From: Desulfococcus multivorans
Lineage (GTDB): Bacteria > Desulfobacterota > Desulfobacteria > Desulfobacterales > Desulfococcaceae
NCBI RefSeq assembly: GCF_001854245.1
Contig: NZ_CP015381.1
Location: 2,639,001 to 2,703,000 of the forward strand
Direction of reading: 5' to 3'
Length of the DNA: 64,000 nucleotides
The first letter of the stretch is position 1, and every line of letters starts with the position of its first letter. The position numbers were made by a program, and so were the translations under genes. The notes under the pieces are model-generated. The model was given only the letters and a program-made list of their open reading frames with translations. It was not told the DNA's origin and made no database searches. Positions 11,066 through 20,166 of this stretch are shown in pieces.

Positions 11066-11170
11066 AAAGACTGAAGGCTGAAGGGGTGTGCCTGTGGTGA
11101 ACGGAGCACTTATCCCTCTTTTCTTTTCTGACCTCTGTCCTCTGACCTCTGTCCTCAGCCTTCAACCGCT
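11066..11170 (-). repeat. Dispersed palindromic repeat, copy A
   Basis: Intergenic element bounded by GACTGAAGGCTGAAGG and an inverted CCTCAGCCTTCAACC. Read on the minus strand, the inner part (ATAAGTGCTCCGTTCACCAC, then AGGCACACC) aligns with copy B at 58766-58833. This copy is expanded by a 14-bp tandem duplication. Together with the stretch to 11450 it fills a gap of about 480 bp that otherwise holds only a possible promoter. Confidence 0.65.
11128..11155. repeat. 14-bp tandem duplication inside repeat copy A
   Basis: CTGACCTCTGTCCT occurs twice, head to tail and without mismatch, within the palindromic element. It is probably a replication-slippage product and is a candidate length-variable site. 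Confidence 0.8.
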
Positions 11171-11199
11171 ACCCGGCCACCATAACGAAAGCCAAAAAG

Positions 11200-11227
11200 T
11201 TGATATATATGGTATTTGTTATATACA
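11200..11227 (+). promoter_or_regulatory. Possible sigma-70 promoter for the helicase-exonuclease gene
   Basis: TTGATA, 16 bases, TATACA, in an AT-rich patch about 220 bp before the helicase start. The match is moderate and the leader would be long, so this is tentative. Confidence 0.3.
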
Positions 11228-11450
11228 CATTTTGTTTTTTTATCAAGAAAATAGAAATTTATTCAGCACGTCGTTCCGTACCGTAATCCTCCCATGCCAT
11301 TATCATCGACGGGGTGTGCGATGTCGTGATTCGACGCCTCATCGGACGGGATTTTCGAGATCCTCCCGACCCTGTTTTTGCTTGTCCGGCCGCTTTGATT
11401 CTGATAATCTTCAGTTTTAAGCCCTTTGCAGGAAAGTACCGCTCGGCGAA

Positions 11451-14342
11451 ATGAAATTCGGCTCCGACATCAACGAGTATATCCGTTCCCTGAAAGCCTC
11501 CCCCCGGATGGGCGATCAGGTGGTTTATCACATGACGCTTCCGGAGCGCCCGGCAGACTTCGCCGCGCTCGAGCGCCCTCTTGCCGATCCTCTCCGTAAA
11601 ATTCTGACGGCCGCCGGCATCAACCGGCTTTACCGGCATCAGGCTGCAGCCGTGGACATGATCCGGACCGGCCGTCACGTGGTGGTCGCCACCCCGACAG
11701 CGAGCGGGAAAAGTCTGGTTTACAACCTGCCGGTTCTGGAGCGTATTCTGGAGAATCCCGATTCGAGGGCTCTCTACCTTTTCCCGCTGAAAGCCCTCGC
11801 TCAGGACCAGCTGCGCACGTTTTCGGCGATGCTCGGGAAGAGCGACGTCCTCAAAAAAGCGACGGGAGCCATCTATGACGGCGACACCAGCGCCTGGCAC
11901 CGCCGCCGCATCCGTGAAAAACCGCCCAACGTGATTTTTACCAACCCGGAAATGCTTCATCTCTCGCTGTTGCCTTATCATGAAAAATGGGCCGGTTTTT
12001 TATCGAACATCAAGATCGTGGTCATCGATGAGGTCCACACCTATCGTGGTATTATGGGATCTCACATGGCCCAGGTGTTCAGGCGTTTCAGACGGATCTG
12101 CACCCATTACGGCGCATCACCTGTATTCGTCTTCAGCTCAGCCACCGTCGCCAACCCGGCGGAACTGGCCGAAGCGCTTACCGGACTCATCGTGACGCCC
12201 GTCACCGAAAGCGGTGCGCCTCAGGGGAAAAAGCACCTGGTCTTCGTGGACCCGTTTCAGGGGCCCGCCCAGACCGCCATTCTTCTGCTCAAAGCTGCAC
12301 TTTACCGAGAGCTCAGAACCATCGTCTACGCGCAATCCCGAAAACTCACCGAACTGATCGCGCTTTGGGCCGGAAGTCGCGCGGGGGCTTTTGCCGACCG
12401 AATCAGCCCGTACAGGGCCGGATTTCTCCCTGAGGAGCGACGCGAGATCGAAGGGCGCCTTTCCGATGGAGAGCTTCTGGCGGTCATCTCCACCAGCGCC
12501 CTGGAGCTGGGCATCGACATCGGCGATCTGGACCTCTGCCTCCTGGTAGGTTACCCCGGCACCATTGTCGCTACATGGCAACGCGGCGGTCGGGTGGGGC
12601 GGAGCGGCCAGGATGCGGCGATCATCCTTGTCGGCGGAGAGGATGCCCTGGACCAGTATTTCATGCGGAATCCCCTGGAATTGGTCACCCGGGAAGCCGA
12701 GGCCGCTGTGATCAACCCTCGAAATCCGGAAATTCTCAAACGCCACCTGCTTTGTGCCGCCGCTGAGTTGCCCCTTGACCGCGACGAAGAGATCATAAAC
12801 GAGAATGCCGTCAAGCAGGCCGCGGATGCCCTTGAGGCTGCCGGAGACCTTCTCAGAAGCGGTGACGGAAAACGGCTTTTCAGCCGTCTCAAGGCACCCC
12901 ACCGTCTGGTGGACTTGAGGGGAACCGGCAGTCGATTTGCCATCGTCTGCGCTCAAACCGGATCCAACAAGGGTGAAATCGACGCTTTCCGCGCCTTTCG
13001 AGAGACCCACCCCGGTGCCGTCTATATCCACAACGGCGATACTTTCCTGGTGGAAACCCTCGACATCGACGCCGGCATCGTCAAAATCGCCCCGGCCAAG
13101 GTGAACTATTATACCCGGGTGCGGGCCAACAAGACGACCGAAATTCTCGAGATTTACGAGGAATGCACCGCGTGGGGAACCCGGGTCTTCACCGGCCGCT
13201 TGAAGGTCACGGACCAGGTGTCCGGATATGAAAAGCACCCGATCCACGGCCGCGGAAAGCGCGCCGTCATCCCCCTGAATCTGCCGCCCCAGATCTTTGA
13301 AACCGAAGGCCTGTGGATCACTATTCCGGACTGGGTACAGCGAAAAACGGAGACGGAACGACTGCATTTCATGGGCGGCATCCACGCCGTCGAACATGCG
13401 GCCATCGGCATTTTCCCACTCCTGGTCATGACCGACCGAAACGATCTGGGGGGCATTTCGACTCCGCTGCACCCCCAGGTCGGATGCGCGGCCGTCTTTG
13501 TCTACGACGGCATACCGGGAGGAGCCGGACTGAGCCGGCAGGCTTTCCGGAAAACGGAGACGCTGCTGGAAGCGACCCTCAAATCCATTACGGCCTGCGC
13601 CTGCGAATCCGGTTGTCCTTCATGCGTCCATTCCCCCAAATGCGGCTCCGGCAATCGCCCCATCGACAAAGCAGCCGCACGATTCATTCTGGAAACCCTT
13701 CAGACCGCCGCCGAGTCCCTTCCAACACCGGAACCGTCCAGGCCTGCAAGGCCGACACTGCCCATGCCGGCCTCAATACACCCTTCGTTTCAAGGTCGTT
13801 CTCCGGCCCCGAAACGTTTCGGTGTGTTGGACATCGAAACCCGGTTGTCAGCCGATGAGGTGGGGGGATGGCACCGAGCCGATCGGATGGGTGTCAGCTG
13901 CGCCGTACTTTACGATTCAGGGGCGGATCGTTTTTTTGATTATCTGCAGGACCAGATACCGGCTTTGACGGCACGCATGAAAACGTTGGATCTCGTGATC
14001 GGCTTCAACGTCAATCGTTTCGACTACCGTGTGCTGACCGGCCAGATCGATTTTGATTTCAAAACACTGCCCACCCTCGACATACTTGAGGAGGTCAAGC
14101 GGTACCTTGGATATCGACTGTCGTTGAACCATCTGGCGAGCGTGACCCTGGAAACGGAAAAAACGGCCGACGGCCTTCAAGCCCTGCGGTGGTGGAAAGA
14201 GGGCCGCATCCAGGACATCATTGACTACTGCCGAATGGATGTAGCGGTCACCCGTGATCTTTATCTTTACGGTAGGGAAAAGGGCTACCTGCTTTTTCGG
14301 AACAAAGCCCTCAACATCGTTCGGATCCCGGTCCGCTGGTGA
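11451..14342 (+). CDS. MrfA-like DEAH helicase fused to an MrfB/YprB-like exonuclease domain
   Basis: A 963-residue protein with two parts. Residues 1-750 form a superfamily 2 helicase of the MrfA/Hrq1 type: Walker A TPTASGKS (81-88), Walker B DEVH (193-196), motif VI QRGGRVGRSG (377-386), and a DUF1998-like end with a Cys cluster (C716, C718, C722, C725, C731). After a Pro-rich linker, residues 789-963 form a DEDD/RNase H-like exonuclease: DIE at 794-796, IGFNVNRFDY, and YCRMDVAVTRD. In Bacillus subtilis MrfA and MrfB are separate neighbours that act together in mitomycin-C adduct excision (established). Here they appear as one chain, so a DNA repair nuclease-helicase is the inferred role. 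Confidence 0.85.
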   Translation: MKFGSDINEYIRSLKASPRMGDQVVYHMTLPERPADFAALERPLADPLRKILTAAGINRLYRHQAAAVDMIRTGRHVVVATPTASGKSLVYNLPVLERILENPDSRALYLFPLKALAQDQLRTFSAMLGKSDVLKKATGAIYDGDTSAWHRRRIREKPPNVIFTNPEMLHLSLLPYHEKWAGFLSNIKIVVIDEVHTYRGIMGSHMAQVFRRFRRICTHYGASPVFVFSSATVANPAELAEALTGLIVTPVTESGAPQGKKHLVFVDPFQGPAQTAILLLKAALYRELRTIVYAQSRKLTELIALWAGSRAGAFADRISPYRAGFLPEERREIEGRLSDGELLAVISTSALELGIDIGDLDLCLLVGYPGTIVATWQRGGRVGRSGQDAAIILVGGEDALDQYFMRNPLELVTREAEAAVINPRNPEILKRHLLCAAAELPLDRDEEIINENAVKQAADALEAAGDLLRSGDGKRLFSRLKAPHRLVDLRGTGSRFAIVCAQTGSNKGEIDAFRAFRETHPGAVYIHNGDTFLVETLDIDAGIVKIAPAKVNYYTRVRANKTTEILEIYEECTAWGTRVFTGRLKVTDQVSGYEKHPIHGRGKRAVIPLNLPPQIFETEGLWITIPDWVQRKTETERLHFMGGIHAVEHAAIGIFPLLVMTDRNDLGGISTPLHPQVGCAAVFVYDGIPGGAGLSRQAFRKTETLLEATLKSITACACESGCPSCVHSPKCGSGNRPIDKAAARFILETLQTAAESLPTPEPSRPARPTLPMPASIHPSFQGRSPAPKRFGVLDIETRLSADEVGGWHRADRMGVSCAVLYDSGADRFFDYLQDQIPALTARMKTLDLVIGFNVNRFDYRVLTGQIDFDFKTLPTLDILEEVKRYLGYRLSLNHLASVTLETEKTADGLQALRWWKEGRIQDIIDYCRMDVAVTRDLYLYGREKGYLLFRNKALNIVRIPVRW

Positions 14343-14445
14343 CGCGGCGAAAACCGATCGCAGGTGTAGACGCGATAATTCAAGCGGCTTCTCGATCCCA
14401 TCCGCATACGGGGAGGCTTCAAGGAACGCCTCGAGGCCCGGGGTA

Positions 14446-15996
14446 TCAGCGTTGACCAGACAGAGATCGCCTCGGAACCTTCCCGGAAATACCCCCCTGC
14501 TTTTCAATGATTCCCGCGGCCCGACGGCCGTCCGCGGTCTTGAACAATCGCAGCACGTGAGTGGTGCATGCGGGAATCTCTTCAATATGATGGACCACGC
14601 AGAGAATGTGGGTAGGGGTGTGCCGGCCGACGGCATCGATGAGTGCAAGGACCCGTTGTCGATTTTTCCGGTCGAGGCCTTGACACGGTTCGTCCAGGAT
14701 GAGCAGGATCGGCGATTTTACCATGGCCCGGGCCAGAAGAACCATCCGCTGCTCTCCTTGAGAGAGCTGGGGAAAGGGGCGCTGTGCCAGATTCGCAATC
14801 CCCATGTGCCGCATCCATTGTCCGGCGATTTTCTCCTCCTCCGGAGTGGACCGCCGAAAAAGACCTATGGAATCATAAAATCCCGACAGAACGACCTCCA
14901 GACCGATGATGTTTTTACGGTAGCGGATCTGAAACTCCGGAGAAATCATGCCGATGGACGCTTTGATCTCCCAGATGCTTTCTCCGGTGCCCCGCCGTCT
15001 GCCGAAAAGACGGATATCGTTGGCATACGCCTGAGGGTGGTCTCCGGCGATCATTTGGAGAAGGGTTGATTTCCCGGCACCGTTGGGACCGAGAATCGTC
15101 CAGTTTTCGCCCCGTCGGAAGGTCCAGTCGAGACCGTCGATGACGGCGGTCGAGCCGTAAGAGACACACACCCCCCGCATGGCCACCAGAACCGGCGGCG
15201 ACGCCTTCCGAATGCCGCGAAACGGCGGGATGGCCGACAGCTTCGTCCGGATGTCTTCAAACACCGGAGTTTCACGGTTCGCATCAAGAAAGGCTTTTCG
15301 AGGCCCCTTCCCCACAACGCCCTTTTTCCCTAATACAAGAACATGGGTTATTTCCGGAGGGATTTCGGAAAAGCGATGGGTGACCAGAACGATTTGAGCG
15401 CCTTCCGCCATCAATTTTCGGACAAGAAGCATGAGGTCCCTTCGGGAGGACTCGTCCAGGCCTTCAAAGGGTTCGTCAAGAATCAGCAGAGTTGGCAGCT
15501 TCGGGAACCGTGCCAGCGTCTTTGCGATCAGGACCTTGCGCATCTCTCCCGTGGAAAGGGCCTGAACGGGACGATCCATCAACAGGGACACACCTGAATT
15601 CAGAGATGTCAGGACGTCATTGTCGAGGGTTTCGAGGTTTCCCTCGAAAAGGTCCCGTACTGTTGTCAGGTTTTCTGCGTTGCAGCTGAATTGCCGGGAT
15701 ATGTCGAGGCGCTCCTCTCGGGCGATCAGTCGGCGGTGGGATTCAAAGGAAACATATCCTGTGTTTTCGATTTTCCAGGCTTTCCCGGGGATGACTCGCC
15801 CCCGTACGACCGGGAGTTCTCCGGCCAACGCCTGGACAAGGGTCGACTTTCCCGTCCCGTTGGGACCCGTGACCACCCAGTGCTCGCCCCGCCGGATCCG
15901 CCACGAAGTGCCCTCCAGAAGCAGCCGCGTTCCCCTGCGGACCGCGATATCCACAAGGGAAACAACAGCGTCCCCTTCAGGCAATGCCGTTTCCAC
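14446..15996 (-). CDS. Twin ATP-binding-cassette protein, ModF-like
   Basis: A 516-residue cytoplasmic protein with two complete ABC ATPase domains and no membrane segment. Domain 1: GPNGTGKST, signature LSTGEMRKV, Walker B LLILDEPFEGLD. Domain 2: GPNGAGKST, signature LSQGEQRMV, Walker B LLILDEPCQGLD. This arrangement and size match E. coli ModF (PhrA), whose function is uncertain, rather than ABC-F proteins, which have a longer linker. Translation starts at a GTG 3 bp after the stop of the DHH-CBS gene, so coupling is likely. No molybdate transporter is nearby. A gap of about 100 bp separates its 3' end from the convergent helicase gene. Confidence 0.8.
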   Translation of the reverse strand: METALPEGDAVVSLVDIAVRRGTRLLLEGTSWRIRRGEHWVVTGPNGTGKSTLVQALAGELPVVRGRVIPGKAWKIENTGYVSFESHRRLIAREERLDISRQFSCNAENLTTVRDLFEGNLETLDNDVLTSLNSGVSLLMDRPVQALSTGEMRKVLIAKTLARFPKLPTLLILDEPFEGLDESSRRDLMLLVRKLMAEGAQIVLVTHRFSEIPPEITHVLVLGKKGVVGKGPRKAFLDANRETPVFEDIRTKLSAIPPFRGIRKASPPVLVAMRGVCVSYGSTAVIDGLDWTFRRGENWTILGPNGAGKSTLLQMIAGDHPQAYANDIRLFGRRRGTGESIWEIKASIGMISPEFQIRYRKNIIGLEVVLSGFYDSIGLFRRSTPEEEKIAGQWMRHMGIANLAQRPFPQLSQGEQRMVLLARAMVKSPILLILDEPCQGLDRKNRQRVLALIDAVGRHTPTHILCVVHHIEEIPACTTHVLRLFKTADGRRAAGIIEKQGGISGKVPRRSLSGQR

Positions 15997-15999
15997 GGA

Positions 16000-17301
16000 T
16001 CAATCCGGGAGCATGTCATAAAAGTAGAGCATCACGTCCGAACGCGTGACGATGCCGATGATCTCATCATTTTCAACCACCGGAAGCCTGCCGATGTCGT
16101 GCTTCACCATCAGCCGGGCTGCCTGCATAGGGCTCTTTCCCGGTTCAATGGTTCGGATATCCTTGCTCATGAAAGCCCTGACAGGTGCTTTCATGTCCTT
16201 ACTTTTTCGAACCTTCCTGAAATCTCGACGGGAAATGACCCCTACCAGGCGACCGTCTTCCACCACCGGCAGCCCGGTACAGCTCTTTTCCGTGAGAATC
16301 TTGCGGAGATCGGACATGGACGCGTCGGCGGATATGGTCATCACCGGGAAAGACATGAGATCACTGATCTGGACCGAAGCCTGCTGATTGCCTTGGATAA
16401 GTTCGGTGATCATCTCCTGGATCGTATCGGGATTGACAAAATCGACCATAGCCGACCCCGCCCCCGGATGTCCTCCGCCGCCGAGACTTCGCATGATGGC
16501 GCCGATATTGAGGCCGTCGGCGTTGCTGCGCCCGATGACGATGGACTTGCCTTTTCTCTGTCCGGTAAATATGCCGAAGACCGCATCGACATTCAGGATC
16601 TCCCGGCACATCTGAGCCACCACCGAAAGGCTGCCCACATGGCCATCGATGTCGATCTTGTGGAAAGAGACCTTGTACCCGTTGATGCTTTCCCTCTCCT
16701 CGGATTTGAGCATCTCAAAAAGGACGTTCTTCTGTTTCTCCCCGTAGGCGGGCCGAAGGAGGGATGCGACCACGTTGACATCGGCCCCCATTTCCATCAG
16801 GTAAGCGGCGGCCATGACGTCCTCGGGGCAGGTGGCCGGGAACATGAAGCTTCCCGTATCCTCATGGAGGCCCGTCAGGAAAAGGGTTGCCTGTATCGGC
16901 GTGAGCGGTTTGCTTTCCAATCGCATCTGACGCACCATCAGCGTAATGTTGGCCCCCATGGTTTCGTGTCGGATCCAGTTGGCGTTGATGTCGCCCTTGT
17001 CCGGATGATGGTCCCAGACAATCACTTCCAGGTCGTCCACCCTGGCTTTGAGTTTGCGAAGACCGTCCAGCCGATGCCATTGGTTGACGTCCACCACGAC
17101 AAGAGACCGCACCTTGTCCAGATCGATTTCATCCACCGTCCGGACATCGAAAAGATCTTTGTGGATGGCAAGGAATGACCGGACATTGGGATTGATGTTC
17201 CGGGGGATCACCGGAACGGCACCCGGATAGAGAACCGTTCCGGCGATGATCGAAGCGAAGCCGTCGAAATCCGTATTTTTGTGGCTCGTGACGATGCGCA
17301 T
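16000..17301 (-). CDS. DHH phosphoesterase with two CBS domains
   Basis: A 433-residue protein. The N-terminal DHH domain has HKNTDFDG and WDHHPDKG, and DHHA1 follows with LGGGGHPGAG near residue 275. Two CBS domains occupy about 310-430 (SCTGLPVVEDGRLVGVISRR and IGRLPVVENDEIIGIVTRS). CBS pairs sense adenine nucleotides. In many deltaproteobacteria this same DHH-DHHA1-CBS-CBS module continues into a poly(A) polymerase/tRNA nucleotidyltransferase domain. Here the protein stops right after MLYFYDMLPD, where that domain would begin. It may be a complete stand-alone regulatory phosphoesterase or a shortened one. It is 4 bp downstream of a membrane protein gene and 3 bp upstream of the ModF-like gene. 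Confidence 0.85.
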   Translation of the reverse strand: MRIVTSHKNTDFDGFASIIAGTVLYPGAVPVIPRNINPNVRSFLAIHKDLFDVRTVDEIDLDKVRSLVVVDVNQWHRLDGLRKLKARVDDLEVIVWDHHPDKGDINANWIRHETMGANITLMVRQMRLESKPLTPIQATLFLTGLHEDTGSFMFPATCPEDVMAAAYLMEMGADVNVVASLLRPAYGEKQKNVLFEMLKSEERESINGYKVSFHKIDIDGHVGSLSVVAQMCREILNVDAVFGIFTGQRKGKSIVIGRSNADGLNIGAIMRSLGGGGHPGAGSAMVDFVNPDTIQEMITELIQGNQQASVQISDLMSFPVMTISADASMSDLRKILTEKSCTGLPVVEDGRLVGVISRRDFRKVRKSKDMKAPVRAFMSKDIRTIEPGKSPMQAARLMVKHDIGRLPVVENDEIIGIVTRSDVMLYFYDMLPD

Positions 17302-17305
17302 GGGG

Positions 17306-18211
17306 TCACGCTGAAGTCATACCGGTAGAATCCACAACGGCTTCCCGCTGATCCTCGGGGGGATCCCCGGGTTTGGGGGACGCCGTCGTCTGCTTTGAAT
17401 CCTCCTCGAAAGACTCCTTACGAACCGCCGGTTGTGGATCCTCAACTGGCTGGGCCTCGTAGACCAGACGCGCTTGCGGCGCCGACCCGCCGCGGTATTC
17501 GAGTTGAAGCCGTGCCTTTTCGAGTTCGGCCTGGTTGTCGATGCTCCGTTTGGCCAGAAGATACCGAAGATAGATGATCCAGACAAACAAACCGACAACC
17601 ACCGTTCCCGCTGCGATGAAGACCCATTTGAACCTGACGAGGGTGTCGACGCTGACCCGGCCGATATAGGTGACCATGTTGGGGAGCACCCAGTACATGA
17701 ACACCGCGAGAAGCAGAAGAAACCCGATGGTGAAGATGTTGAAACTGCTGATAGTGGCCACGATCTTCTCGAATTCAGTTTCATACCGGCCGATTTTATC
17801 GTTTGCAGATTTCGACCGCGCCGCCTCCTCTCCGTAGAAAAGCGATACATAAGCCTTGACGACAAAAGCGAAGAGCAGGATTACGCCAATGGGAATACCG
17901 ACCGCAGCCGTAAACCATGCGCGGAACGGAAAGGGCTGATCTCGTACCTCCAGTTTTTTTTCATACTGGTCGAGCGGTCCGAACGTCTTTTCGAAATAGT
18001 ACTTGTTAAAGTCGCTCAGACTTTTGCCGTCGGTCTCATGAATGACATTGCCGTTGCCGTCGATGATCTGGAGCCATGCCTTCCGTCCGGAGTTCATGGC
18101 GGCGACGGCAAAAATCTCAAGCTCGATAAGGAAGAGCACCACGGCGATGATAACAAAAACGGTCTTGTGTTCTTTCAGCAAAGATGCGATACTTTTTTTT
18201 TGGTTGATCAT
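17306..18211 (-). CDS. Membrane protein of unknown function, four predicted helices
   Basis: A 301-residue protein I do not recognise. Likely helices: VFVIIAVVLFLIELEIFAVA, VGIPIGVILLFAFVVKAYVS, FTIGFLLLLAVFMYWVL, and a fourth VFIAAGTVVVGLFVWIIYL. Between helices 1 and 2 is an extracytoplasmic stretch of about 60 residues with a conserved-looking DGNGNVIHETDG turn. The C-terminal 80 residues are charged, Pro/Glu-rich and probably disordered in the cytoplasm. The ATG at 18211 follows AGGA; an upstream in-frame reading to 18307 adds a basic, non-coding-like leader. It is the first gene of an operon with the DHH-CBS and ModF-like genes. Confidence 0.7.
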   Translation of the reverse strand: MINQKKSIASLLKEHKTVFVIIAVVLFLIELEIFAVAAMNSGRKAWLQIIDGNGNVIHETDGKSLSDFNKYYFEKTFGPLDQYEKKLEVRDQPFPFRAWFTAAVGIPIGVILLFAFVVKAYVSLFYGEEAARSKSANDKIGRYETEFEKIVATISSFNIFTIGFLLLLAVFMYWVLPNMVTYIGRVSVDTLVRFKWVFIAAGTVVVGLFVWIIYLRYLLAKRSIDNQAELEKARLQLEYRGGSAPQARLVYEAQPVEDPQPAVRKESFEEDSKQTTASPKPGDPPEDQREAVVDSTGMTSA

Positions 18212-18542
18212 TTGTTTTTCCTGGCTGTATTTCCCGGTTGTGTCCCCTCGAACCGGATGTTCAGGCCTGTGCCTGCGTTTCCCTTTCGGGCTCACAAACA
18301 GAAACATAATAACGATTTTGACGTTCGCACACTTTCATAAAAGGACTTGAGTGCCTGCTTTCCTGTAACCGAAACACCCCCGGCACAAGACATCCTGAGA
18401 ACTGCCTGACCGATAGACCGTCGGGGACAAGTCGCCCACCGGCCAAGGTCCTCCGCGATGACGGCGTCAAAACGGATACAGCCTCATTAACACAGAGACT
18501 CATCGAAATTCAAGGCGTAAAACCAAGGAGTAAAGAATCCAG
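18212..18542. other. Divergent intergenic region without recognisable content
   Basis: 330 bp between the divergently transcribed membrane protein and hydroxyacid dehydrogenase genes. It must hold promoters for both. I see AAGGAG before the plus-strand start but no confident -35/-10 pair and no repeat. Confidence 0.4.
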
Positions 18543-19559
18543 ATGAAAGAAGTTCGCCAAACGGCAAAGGAAAGAATGAAGGGCTATTGTCGGGTTTGTC
18601 CGGTATGCGACGGGCGTGCCTGCGCCGGTGAGGTACCCGGCATGGGCGGCATCGGTACGGGAAGCGCTTTCATGAATAATCTGAGTGCGCTTGCCGCCTT
18701 CAGACTGAACATGAAAACTCTCCACGACGTCGCAGAACCGGATACCGGCATCGAGCTTTTCGGTAAACGATTGGCCGTTCCGGTCCTGGCGGCGCCCATC
18801 GGGGGCGTCTCATTCAACATGGGAGGGAAGATCTCCGAAGAGGATTACATCCGTGCGATATTGGAGGGTTGTGTTGAAAAAGACACCCTCGGCTGCGTTG
18901 GCGACGGCGTCCCGGCATTTATCCACGAAGCGGGATATGCTGCGATCCGTGAGTTAAACGGCGCCGGGATTCCCTTTATCAAACCGTGGGAGGAGACAGA
19001 GCTGTTCGAGAAGCTCGAAAAAGCCGCTGACACCGGCGTCGATATCGTTGGGATGGACATCGATGCAGCCGGTCTTGTCACGTTGAAACTCATGGGGCGC
19101 CCCGTCACGCCGAAGTCGCCGAAAAAACTCAGGGCGATCATCGATAAAACGCCTATGAAGTTTATCCTCAAGGGGATCATGACACCGGATGAAGCTCGCC
19201 TCGCCGTCGATATCGGTGCCGACGGCATCGTGGTGTCCAACCACGGCGGAAGGGTGCTGGATCACACTCCCGGCGCAGCGGAGGTGCTCCCCGGCGTCGT
19301 CGAAGCCGTCAAGGGGAATATTACCGTAATTGCCGACGGGGGGGTGCGCACGGGCGGCGATGTTCTGAAAATGCTGGCCTTGGGCGCCGATGCCGTCATG
19401 ATCGGTCGCCCCTTTTCCATCGCCGCGGTCGGCGGTCTCAAGTCCGGTGTCGAGGCATTCATCGATCAGATTCATTCGGAACTCGTCTCGGCCATGATTT
19501 TGACCGGGACGGCCTCGGCGGCCGCGGTCGACCCGACAATTTTGTACGATTTTTCCTGA
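18543..19559 (+). CDS. FMN-dependent alpha-hydroxyacid dehydrogenase with Cys-rich N-terminus
   Basis: A 338-residue TIM-barrel protein of the lactate/glycolate oxidase superfamily. It has the flavin and substrate motifs KGIMTPDEA (catalytic-region Lys), VSNHGGRVLDHTPG with the catalytic His, IADGGVRTGGDVLKMLALGADAVMIGRP and the early VLAAPIGG. Before the barrel lies C16-x2-C19-x2-C22-x4-C27 (CRVCPVCDGRAC), absent from classical oxidases and able to bind a metal or Fe-S cluster; this is inference. Such anaerobe-type members are annotated as alpha-hydroxy-acid oxidising proteins. The substrate (lactate or another 2-hydroxyacid) is unknown. The start follows AAGGAG. The ACT-ACT gene is 17 bp downstream. 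Confidence 0.85.
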   Translation: MKEVRQTAKERMKGYCRVCPVCDGRACAGEVPGMGGIGTGSAFMNNLSALAAFRLNMKTLHDVAEPDTGIELFGKRLAVPVLAAPIGGVSFNMGGKISEEDYIRAILEGCVEKDTLGCVGDGVPAFIHEAGYAAIRELNGAGIPFIKPWEETELFEKLEKAADTGVDIVGMDIDAAGLVTLKLMGRPVTPKSPKKLRAIIDKTPMKFILKGIMTPDEARLAVDIGADGIVVSNHGGRVLDHTPGAAEVLPGVVEAVKGNITVIADGGVRTGGDVLKMLALGADAVMIGRPFSIAAVGGLKSGVEAFIDQIHSELVSAMILTGTASAAAVDPTILYDFS

Positions 19560-19576
19560 AAGGGGCTGCCGACATC

Positions 19577-20128
19577 ATGGACCCGAAAATCGTGATTACC
19601 ATTCTGGGTCAGGATCGACCCGGCATCATTGCCCGAATAACCCGGGTTCTGTTCGAACAGGACTGCAATGTGGAAAATGTGAGCCAGACGATCCTTCAGT
19701 CTGAATTCTCGGGCATCTTCATCGTGTCGATACCCGAAACCCTGGCCATAGACGCGCTTTACAGTCGCCTGATCGACCAGACGGAGGATCTCGGCCTGCA
19801 TGTCTACATCAAGGATCTGAAGCCGGCACCCCCGGCTTCGCCGGCCGGCGATCCGTTCGTTATCACCACCCAGGGTCCGGATCGAAAGGGTCTTGTCGCC
19901 GCCGTCACAGCGATTATCGCCGAGCACGGCGTCAATGTGACCAACCTTCAGGCCGTGTTTAAAGGCGGCAATGATCCGACCCGAAACATCATGATCTATG
20001 AAGTATGCATCCCCTTGGAAACGGATCGGGCGAAAATGACGGAGCAGCTGACCCGTAAAGCAGCCGAACTGGGTCTTCACCTCAGCATTCAGCACCGGCG
20101 TATCTTCGAGACCATCAACCGAATTTGA
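19577..20128 (+). CDS. Tandem ACT-domain protein, GcvR-like
   Basis: A 183-residue cytoplasmic protein made of two ACT domains, at about 1-85 (ITILGQDRPGIIARITRVLF) and 95-175 (ITTQGPDRKGLVAAVTAIIA). It matches the size and layout of GcvR-type regulators, which bind amino acids such as glycine and act through partner proteins, not through DNA binding. It is 17 bp after the hydroxyacid dehydrogenase gene and probably cotranscribed. It might sense an amino acid related to that enzyme's substrate (inference). No DNA-binding domain is present. Confidence 0.8.
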   Translation: MDPKIVITILGQDRPGIIARITRVLFEQDCNVENVSQTILQSEFSGIFIVSIPETLAIDALYSRLIDQTEDLGLHVYIKDLKPAPPASPAGDPFVITTQGPDRKGLVAAVTAIIAEHGVNVTNLQAVFKGGNDPTRNIMIYEVCIPLETDRAKMTEQLTRKAAELGLHLSIQHRRIFETINRI

Positions 20129-20138
20129 GGGTTCCGGT

Positions 20139-20166
20139 TTGAATCCCGGTCTATTTCTGGTATGAT
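20139..20166 (+). promoter_or_regulatory. Candidate sigma-70 promoter for the small gene at 20299
   Basis: TTGAAT, 16 bases, TATGAT, located just after the ACT-ACT gene and about 130 bp before the next start. A good -10 match and a moderate -35. Confidence 0.4.

Noticed and set aside
12138-13472. 444-codon minus-strand frame
   Set aside because: Antisense shadow of the MrfA-like helicase, which carries all expected motifs.
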